DNA from: DATARH01 sp036008175
GTDB lineage: Bacteria; Pseudomonadota; Alphaproteobacteria; ATCC43930; CGMCC-115725
Direction: 5' to 3'
Assembly (NCBI GenBank): GCA_036008175.1
Contig: DASYOB010000084.1
Location: 6,944 to 70,943 of the forward strand
DNA: 64,000 nt
The translations under genes and the position numbers were made by a program. Positions 57,854-64,000 of the stretch are shown here, piece by piece. Below the pieces are notes generated by a model. The model saw nothing but the letters and a program-made list of their open reading frames with translations. It did not search any database and was not told the DNA's origin. Numbering within the stretch: the first letter of the stretch is position 1; every line of letters begins with the position of its first letter.

Positions 57854-60001
57854 TCAGAGCGCCGCCTGTTCCGGAGTCCTCTGTTCCTGCTGGCGCCGAG
57901 CGTCGCCGAGGTTCTCGCCAGTCTGCTGATCGACCTGTCGCATACTGAGCTTGACCTTGCCGCGGTCGTCGAAGCCGAGGACCTTGACCTTGACCGTGTC
58001 ACCGACTTTCACGACATCGGCAACCCGGGCGACCCGTTGCGGTGCCAGCTCGCTGATATGGACGAGGCCGTCGCGCGAGCCGAGAAAGTTCACAAAGGCG
58101 CCGAAATCGACGACCTTGACGACCTTGCCATTGTAGATCGCGCCTTGCTCGGGCTCGGCGACAATACCGCGGATCCAGTCGATCGCCGCCTTGGAGGCGT
58201 CGGCGTGGACCGCGGCAATCTTTATCGTGCCGTCATCGTCGATGTCGATCTTGGCGCCGGTAGTCTCGACGATCTCGCGGATGACCTTGCCGCCCGAGCC
58301 GATAACCTCGCGGATCTTGTCCTTCGGGATTGTGATCGTGGTGATGCGCGGCGCGTTCTCGCTGACCTCGCCGCGGGCGGCGGTCAGCGCCTTGCTCATC
58401 TCGCCCAGAATGTGGGTACGCCCCTCGCGCGCCTGGTCGAGCGCGATGCGCATGATCTCCTCGGTGATCGAGGTGATCTTGATGTCCATCTGCAGCGCGG
58501 TGACGCCGCGTTCGGTGCCAGCCACCTTGAAATCCATGTCGCCGAGATGGTCCTCGTCGCCGAGAATGTCGGACAGCACGGCGAAGGCCTGCGGTTCCTT
58601 GATCAGCCCCATCGCGATACCGGCGACCGGACGTGCCAGCGGTACGCCGGCATCCATCAGCGCCAGAGAGGTGCCGCAGACCGTCGCCATCGAGGACGAC
58701 CCGTTCGACTCGGTGATCTCGGACACGACGCGGATCGTGTAGGGAAAGCTGTCCTTTGGCGGCAAGAGCGGCCGAACTGCCCGCCAGGCGAGCTTGCCGT
58801 GGCCGATCTCGCGCCGGCCGGGCGAGCCCATCCGCCCGGCTTCGCCGGTGGAATAGGGCGGGAAATTGTAGTGCAGCATGAAGTTTTCGCGATATTCGCC
58901 CTCGAGCGCGTCGATGATCTGCTCGTCCTGACCGGTGCCGAGGGTGGCGACCGCCAACGCTTGCGTCTCGCCGCGGGTAAACAGCGCCGAACCATGCGCC
59001 CGCGGCAACAGGCCGACCTGGCAGTCGATCGACCTCACCGAGCGGGTATCACGGCCGTCGATCCGCGTGCCATCGCGCAAGATCGCGCCGCGCACGATCT
59101 CTTTCTCGATGTCCTTGAAAAGCTTGAGCGCGAGGGCGCGCTCGCCCTCGTCGTCGAACAGACCCTCCGCCGTCGCCTTGGCCGCCTCAAGCCGGTCGGT
59201 GCGCGCCTGTTTGCCGCGCTCGCGGTAGGCAGCGTCGATCTGCGGCCCGACAGCCTCGCGCAGCCTGGCCTCGATCGCCGCCTTGTTGGCGGGCGGCTCG
59301 GGGACGTTCCACGGTTCCTTGGCGCAGGTCTCGGCCAGCTCGATGATCGCATCGATGACCGGCTGGAAGCTCTTATGCCCAAAGGTCACGGCGCCGAGCA
59401 TGATCTCCTCGGACAGCTCCTTGGCCTCGGATTCGACCATCAGCACGCCCTCGCCGGTGCCGGCGACGATTAGATCGAGCTGCGAATTCGGCAGCTGGTC
59501 AAGGGTCGGGTTCACGACATATTGCCCGTCGACATAACCGACCCGGCAGCCGGCGATCGGTCCCATGAACGGGATCCCGGAAATGGTCAGCGCCGCCGAG
59601 CTGCCGACCAGCGCCACGATGTCTGGGTCGTTTTCCAGATCGTGGCTCAAGACCGTGCAGACGACCTGCGTCTCGTTGCGAAAACCGGGCACGAACAGCG
59701 GTCGGATCGGCCGATCGATCAGCCGCGAGGTCAACGTCTCCTTTTCCGAAGGCCGGCCCTCGCGCTTGAAGAAGCCACCGGGAATCTTGCCGGCGGCAAA
59801 GGTTTTCTCCTGGTAATTTACCGTGAGTGGAAAGAAATCCTGCCCCGGCTTTGCCGATTTCGCCGCCACGGCGGTGCACAATACCGTTGTCTCGCCGTAG
59901 GTCGCGAGCACCGCGCCATCGGCCTGGCGGGCAACCTTGCCGGTCTCGAGTACGAGCCGGCGACCGCCCCACATCAACTCCTTACGATATACCTGAAACA
60001 T
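57854..60001 (-). CDS. pnp: polynucleotide phosphorylase
   Basis: 715 residues, full length. Two RNase PH domains (ATYGETTVLCTAVAAK; ETQALAVATLG with LEGEYRENFMLHYNFPPYSTGE), a KH domain (PKDKIREVIGSGGKVIREI) and an S1 domain (GKVVKVVDFGAFVNFLG) are in the right order. It degrades RNA 3'->5' with phosphate in the degradosome. Lies downstream of rpsO as in many proteobacteria; the 173-base gap would hold the processing hairpin. ATG 60001. Confidence 0.97.
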   Translation of the reverse strand: MFQVYRKELMWGGRRLVLETGKVARQADGAVLATYGETTVLCTAVAAKSAKPGQDFFPLTVNYQEKTFAAGKIPGGFFKREGRPSEKETLTSRLIDRPIRPLFVPGFRNETQVVCTVLSHDLENDPDIVALVGSSAALTISGIPFMGPIAGCRVGYVDGQYVVNPTLDQLPNSQLDLIVAGTGEGVLMVESEAKELSEEIMLGAVTFGHKSFQPVIDAIIELAETCAKEPWNVPEPPANKAAIEARLREAVGPQIDAAYRERGKQARTDRLEAAKATAEGLFDDEGERALALKLFKDIEKEIVRGAILRDGTRIDGRDTRSVRSIDCQVGLLPRAHGSALFTRGETQALAVATLGTGQDEQIIDALEGEYRENFMLHYNFPPYSTGEAGRMGSPGRREIGHGKLAWRAVRPLLPPKDSFPYTIRVVSEITESNGSSSMATVCGTSLALMDAGVPLARPVAGIAMGLIKEPQAFAVLSDILGDEDHLGDMDFKVAGTERGVTALQMDIKITSITEEIMRIALDQAREGRTHILGEMSKALTAARGEVSENAPRITTITIPKDKIREVIGSGGKVIREIVETTGAKIDIDDDGTIKIAAVHADASKAAIDWIRGIVAEPEQGAIYNGKVVKVVDFGAFVNFLGSRDGLVHISELAPQRVARVADVVKVGDTVKVKVLGFDDRGKVKLSMRQVDQQTGENLGDARRQQEQRTPEQAAL

Positions 60002-60174
60002 TCGCGTTCATCCTTTCGAACCCTGACGGCCGGTGCCGTCAAGGCATGCATTCGCACGGCGTCCATGCCGCGCCGTCTTTCGCGTCGACATCATGTCTGC
60101 ACGCATATGGCAATTTTCGCGCCGCCCGCAATCGGGGCGGGCGCCGGTGGCCGGGCCGGTGGCTGGTACGATGA

Positions 60175-60444
60175 TCAGCGTCGCAGTCCGAGACGGCCGA
60201 TCAGGGTCGTGTAGCGATCCCCGTTCGAGCGCTTGAGGTAGTCGAGCAGGCGGCGGCGCTGGCCGACCATGACCAGGAGCCCGCGCCGCGAATGGAAATC
60301 CTTCTTATGCGTCCCAAGATGCTCGGTCAGGTTTCGGATGCGCTCAGACAAGATCGCAACCTGCACCTCCGGCGAGCCGGTATCGCCTGTTTTGACGGCA
60401 TATTCGCCGATGAGCGCCTGCTTGCGCTCGGGAGTAATCGACAT
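60175..60444 (-). CDS. rpsO: 30S ribosomal protein S15
   Basis: 89 residues, the standard S15 length: MSITPERKQALIGEYAVK, GDTGSPEVQVAILSERIRNLTEHLGTHKKDFHSRRGLLVMVGQRRRLLDYLK. It binds 16S rRNA helix H22. Start ATG 60444 follows AAGGAAAG. Next to truB (13 bases) and pnp. Confidence 0.98.
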   Translation of the reverse strand: MSITPERKQALIGEYAVKTGDTGSPEVQVAILSERIRNLTEHLGTHKKDFHSRRGLLVMVGQRRRLLDYLKRSNGDRYTTLIGRLGLRR

Positions 60445-60457
60445 CGGTCTCTTTCCT

Positions 60458-61387
60458 TCAACGGTTGATCACGCGCACCGGCCGAAGCCCGCCTTCATCG
60501 ATCCGGGCCAGTGCGACAAGGAGTCGATCGTGCCGCGCGCCGACGATCGTGCCATTTTCGATCCGATCGAGACGCGCCCGCTCGCCCGCATCCTGCGGCG
60601 TCACCCGCTGGCCATGGCACAGCCGGGTGGCTTCCATTGCCGTCAAGGCGAGGGCCGGGATGTCGTCCAGCGCCGTCTCGATCGGCAACAGATGCTCGGA
60701 AGCGGCGAGACTATGCCCAAGCGCCAACGCCGAATCCAGCGAAATTGCTTGCGCCTCGCCAAAGCGGCCGACGGCGAGCCGCCGCAGTTCGGCGATATGG
60801 CCGAGCGTGCCGAGCGCTTCGGCAAGGCTACGGGCGAGCGCGCGAATGTAGGTGCCCGCGCCGACGGCCGCCTCGAACTCGGCATGATCGGGGGCGACCG
60901 CAATCAAATGCAGCTCGGATATCTCGACGGGGCGCAGCGCCAATTCGGGCGGGCGACCCGCCCGCGCGAGCGCATAGGCACGGCGGCCGGCTACCTTCAG
61001 CGCCGAAAAGGCGGGCGGCCGCTGCATGATGCGGCCGGTGAACCGTGGGAGAGTCGCCCGGATCGCCGCCGCGTCGGGCCGCACCGTGCTCTCGCCGATG
61101 ATCGCCCCCTCGCGATCGTCGGTGTCGCGAGCCTCGCCCCAGCGGATCCGGAAGCGATAGCGCTTGCATCCGGCCGAGACAAACTGGACGGTCTTGGTGG
61201 CCTCCCCGACGGCGATCGGCAGCACGCCGGTGGCGAGGGGATCGAGTGTGCCGGCATGCCCGGCCTTCGACCCGGTGGCGCGCCGCAGGTTTTCGACCAC
61301 CCGGCTCGAAGTGATGCCGGCCGGCTTGTCGATGACGAGCCACCCGTGAATCGAGACGTCAGGCGGTATCGTCGGGATCCTCCGCAT
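60458..61387 (-). CDS. truB: tRNA pseudouridine(55) synthase
   Basis: 309 residues. Catalytic region GHAGTLDPLATGVLPIAVGEATK with Asp in TLDPLA, and YRFRIRWGEARDTDDREG. It makes pseudouridine 55 in the T-loop of tRNA. ATG 61387 lies within the rbfA 3' end (29-base overlap), the only start before HGWLVIDKPAGIT. Confidence 0.96.
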   Translation of the reverse strand: MRRIPTIPPDVSIHGWLVIDKPAGITSSRVVENLRRATGSKAGHAGTLDPLATGVLPIAVGEATKTVQFVSAGCKRYRFRIRWGEARDTDDREGAIIGESTVRPDAAAIRATLPRFTGRIMQRPPAFSALKVAGRRAYALARAGRPPELALRPVEISELHLIAVAPDHAEFEAAVGAGTYIRALARSLAEALGTLGHIAELRRLAVGRFGEAQAISLDSALALGHSLAASEHLLPIETALDDIPALALTAMEATRLCHGQRVTPQDAGERARLDRIENGTIVGARHDRLLVALARIDEGGLRPVRVINR

Positions 61388-61805
61388 CCGGATGGAGATC
61401 CCGCTCGACCGCTGGGCTGGCGAGCAACGCCGTGATCCGCTCAGCGGTGTCGAAGGTCTTGTCGATAGCGAAAGCCAGGTTCGGGACCTGACGGAGGTCG
61501 AGCTCGCGCGCGAGCCGCGCCTTCAGAAACGGCGCGCCGCGCTGAAGCCCCTCCATGATCTCGCCGGCTTTGTCGCCGGCGAGCGGCATCACGTAGGCGG
61601 TGGCGTTGCGCAGGTCGGGGCTGAGGCGAACCTCGGTCACGGTGATGTTTGCGTCGCGCAGCGCCGGATCGCGTAATTCGCCGGGGCGCAGCAGCTGCGC
61701 CAGGATATGGCGGATTTCCTCGCCGACGCGCAGCTGCCGCTGGCTCGCTGCGCGGGGCCCGGCGATCACACCCGGGATCGAATCGTGAGAGCGGTGCCTG
61801 CGCAT
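61359..61805 (-). CDS. rbfA: ribosome-binding factor A
   Basis: 148 residues: RQLRVGEEIRHILAQLLRPGELRDPAL, ITVTEVRLSPDLRNATAYVMPL, FLKARLARELDLRQVPNLAFAIDKT. KH-like protein for 30S maturation. It lies between infB and truB in the conserved order. ATG 61805. Confidence 0.96.
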   Translation of the reverse strand: MRRHRSHDSIPGVIAGPRAASQRQLRVGEEIRHILAQLLRPGELRDPALRDANITVTEVRLSPDLRNATAYVMPLAGDKAGEIMEGLQRGAPFLKARLARELDLRQVPNLAFAIDKTFDTAERITALLASPAVERDLHPDAEDPDDTA

Positions 61806-61853
61806 GTCGTTCTATCGTTTCTGCCGCGCCGAGCGATGCGATTGGCAGCGCGC

Positions 61854-64000
61854 TTACAAAGCGCGGGCGATCTCTTCGACCTCGAAGCACTCGATCACGT
61901 CGCCGCTCTGAACGTCCTGATAATTCTCGAAGGCCATGCCGCATTCATAGCCTTCGCGGACTTCGCGCACCTCGTCCTTGAACCGCTTCAGCGTCTTCAG
62001 GCTGCCTTCGTGGATCACGACGTTGTCGCGCAACAGGCGGACCTTGGCGCCGCGCCGAACCACGCCCTCGGTGACCATGCAGCCGGCGACCTTGCCGACC
62101 CGGGTGATGTTGAACACCTCGCGGATCGCGGCATTGCCGAGGAACCGCTCGCGCAAGGTCGGCGACAACATGCCCGACAGCGCGTTGCGCATATCGTCGA
62201 TCACGTCGTAGATGATCGAATAGTAGCGGATCTCGACCCCATCGCGCTGCGCCAGATCGCGCGCCTGCGGGTTGGCGCGGACATTGAAGCCGATGATCAC
62301 GGCGCCAGTCGCCTTGGCCAGGATCACGTCGCTCTCGTTGATGCCGCCGACCGCCGAGTGCAGCACCCGTACGGAGACCTCATCTGTCGACAACTTGTCG
62401 AGCGAGCCGACGATCGCTTCGAGCGAGCCCTGAACATCGGATTTGACGACGACCGGCAGCTCCTTCGCGGCGCCCGCGGCGATCTGCGAGAACATCTGCT
62501 CCAGCGTACCACGGGCGCCGGTAGCGGCCGCGACATCGCGCCGGCGGCGGGCGCGGAAATCGGTAATCTCGCGGGCGCGGCCTTCCTGCTCGACGACGAC
62601 AAAATCGTCGCCGGCGAGCGGCAGCCCGTTGAGTCCCAGCACCTCGATTGGCGTCGACGGGCCGGCCTCCCGCGAGTTCTGACCGCGCTCGTCGACCAGC
62701 GCGCGCACCCGGCCCCATTCGCTGCCGGAAACGAAAATATCGCCGATCCGCAGCGTACCGCGCTGGATCAGCACCGTCGCGACCGGACCGCGGCCGCGCT
62801 CGAGCTTTGCCTCGATCACGACGCCTTCGGCGGGCCGATCCGGGTTGGCCTTCAGATCGAGCAACTCGGCCTGCAGCAGGATGGCTTCCTCGAGCTTGTC
62901 GAGATTGGTCTTCTTCAGCGCCGAGACCTCGACATCGAGAACCTCGCCGCCGAGCTCCTCGACGACGATCTCGTGCTGCAGCAATTCCTGGCGCACCCGG
63001 TCGGGCTTGGCATCGGGGCGATCGATCTTGTTGATCGCGACGATGATCGGCACCTCGGCCGCCCGCGCATGGCGGATCGCCTCAACGGTCTGCTCCATGA
63101 TGCCGTCATCCGCGGCGACGACGAGGACGACGATGTCGGTAATGTTGGCGCCGCGGGCGCGCATCGCCGTGAAGGCCTGGTGGCCCGGCGTATCGATAAA
63201 GGTGATCTGCTTGCCGCTTTTGAGGGTGACGCGATAGGCGCCGATATGCTGGGTGATCCCGCCAGCCTCTCCGCCGGCGACATCGGTTTCGCGCAGCGCG
63301 TCGAGCAGCGAGGTCTTGCCGTGGTCGACATGGCCCATGATGGTGACGACCGGCGCGCGCCCTTCAAGGGTATCGTCCACGTCGGCCTCGCCGCGCAGCC
63401 CAATCTCGACATCGGATTCGGCGACGCGGCGCAGCCGATGGCCGAACTCGGTCACGATCAACTCGGCGGTATCGGCATCGATGACCTGGTTGATCGTCGC
63501 CATGACGCCCATGCGCATCAAGGACTTGATGACATCGGCGGCGCGCTCGGCCATGCGGTTCGCCAGTTCCTGGATCGTGATCGTCTCGGGAATGACGACC
63601 TCGCGCACGATCTTGGGCTGTTCCTTGAGCAGCATCCGCTGGCGCTCGCGCTCGCGGGCGCGGCGGACCGAGGCGAGGCTGCGCATCCGCTCGCCGGCAT
63701 CGTCGTCGAGCGCGCGGGTCACCGTCAGCTTGCCGGTACGGCGGCGATGTTCGTCGCGGCGCACCGGGGTGGCCGGGCGCTTCAGCTCGGGCCGGCGGCC
63801 GGGGCGCAGCGCGCTGGCGGGCTCCTCCTCCTCTTCGGCCGGCAGCGCCATCTTGCCGGCGGCGGCGAGCGCGGCAACCTTTGCCGCGGCCGCCTTGCCG
63901 GCGCGTTCGGCGACCTCACGGCGCGACTCTTCCTCGCGGCGGCGCGCCTCCTCGTCCTCGGAGCGCTTTTTCGCCTCCTCATCGGCGCGTCTGCGCGCGG
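61854..64000 (-). CDS. infB: translation initiation factor IF-2, 5' end beyond window
   Basis: The stop is at 61854-61856 and the frame is open to base 64000, so the start lies outside. Visible are an Ala/Glu/Arg-rich N-terminal linker (bases about 63760-64000), IF-2N-like part (TIQELANRMAERAADVIKSLMRMG), the G domain (GHVDHGKTSLLDAL, DTPGHQAF, NKIDRPDA) and domains II-IV to EVEEIARAL. It binds fMet-tRNA and GTP. Part of the conserved infB-rbfA-truB-rpsO-pnp series. Confidence 0.97.
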   Translation of the reverse strand, partial: ARRRADEEAKKRSEDEEARRREEESRREVAERAGKAAAAKVAALAAAGKMALPAEEEEEPASALRPGRRPELKRPATPVRRDEHRRRTGKLTVTRALDDDAGERMRSLASVRRARERERQRMLLKEQPKIVREVVIPETITIQELANRMAERAADVIKSLMRMGVMATINQVIDADTAELIVTEFGHRLRRVAESDVEIGLRGEADVDDTLEGRAPVVTIMGHVDHGKTSLLDALRETDVAGGEAGGITQHIGAYRVTLKSGKQITFIDTPGHQAFTAMRARGANITDIVVLVVAADDGIMEQTVEAIRHARAAEVPIIVAINKIDRPDAKPDRVRQELLQHEIVVEELGGEVLDVEVSALKKTNLDKLEEAILLQAELLDLKANPDRPAEGVVIEAKLERGRGPVATVLIQRGTLRIGDIFVSGSEWGRVRALVDERGQNSREAGPSTPIEVLGLNGLPLAGDDFVVVEQEGRAREITDFRARRRRDVAAATGARGTLEQMFSQIAAGAAKELPVVVKSDVQGSLEAIVGSLDKLSTDEVSVRVLHSAVGGINESDVILAKATGAVIIGFNVRANPQARDLAQRDGVEIRYYSIIYDVIDDMRNALSGMLSPTLRERFLGNAAIREVFNITRVGKVAGCMVTEGVVRRGAKVRLLRDNVVIHEGSLKTLKRFKDEVREVREGYECGMAFENYQDVQSGDVIECFEVEEIARAL

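Noticed and set aside
1..64000. CRISPR arrays, IS elements, prophage genes or tRNA-integrated islands
   Set aside because: No regularly spaced direct repeats, transposase, integrase or phage structural motifs were seen; the tRNA-Gly has no adjacent integrase or duplicated 3' end.

Overview
The window is a 64 kb piece of a high-GC alphaproteobacterial chromosome. Evidence for this is the infB-rbfA-truB-rpsO-pnp block at the right end, an Irr-type Fur regulator with a candidate Irr box, bactofilin, MdtABC-type RND pumps, many TauD, amidase and TIM-barrel catabolic genes, and several families of palindromic intergenic repeats like those of soil rhizobia and Rhodospirillales. No species can be named from the sequence alone. 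No phage, insertion sequence, integron or CRISPR array is visible.

Layout. 0-6 kb: the end of a Rieske oxygenase gene cut by the window edge, a lone receiver protein, a bactofilin, a SAM methyltransferase, a Coq4-like protein and a TPP enzyme. 6.3-15.9 kb: a complete mdtA-mdtB-mdtC-outer membrane factor operon. 16-20.4 kb: a less orderly accessory stretch with a TylF-type methyltransferase remnant, two unknown small proteins, a receiver lacking its phosphoacceptor Asp, and a tandem pair of GlxA-type AraC regulators with a third, truncated start. 20.7-36 kb: catabolic and transport genes (HyuA-like hydantoinase/oxoprolinase, cupin, methyltransferase, NTF2-like, TAXI binding protein, TauD, RmuC, CMD, hydroxypyruvate isomerase, 3-hydroxyisobutyrate dehydrogenase, MFS, amidase, AroM, OPT transporter) and a tRNA-Gly(CCC). 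Three genes here are damaged: TauD by an amber codon at position 3, the MFS and OPT genes by single-base deletions.

36.2-43.7 kb: a minus-strand group with tightly spaced genes: a eukaryote-like class I cyclic nucleotide phosphodiesterase, a methyltransferase with a C-terminal sandwich, an 867-residue TPR-GT2-GT4 glycosyltransferase, a TPR protein paralogous to its N-terminus, and a methyltransferase with a long coiled coil. It looks like glycan or surface-polymer synthesis. 43.9-46.1 kb: a second, intact TauD and a Gfo/Idh/MocA-type oxidoreductase. 46.3-50.8 kb: FecR-domain protein and OmpA-like lipoprotein converging on a CHASE2-PP2C phosphatase and a STAS-metallo-beta-lactamase fusion. This is the best candidate for an undescribed signalling system: an envelope sensor driving partner switching with an enzymatic output. 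51-57.8 kb: an epimerase behind a strong distant promoter, a DUF3501/CCG Fe-S pair, rubrerythrin with a sigma70-like promoter and candidate Irr box, irr, nitronate monooxygenase and a glycerophosphodiesterase. 57.9-64 kb: the translation/RNA block, with infB cut by the window edge.
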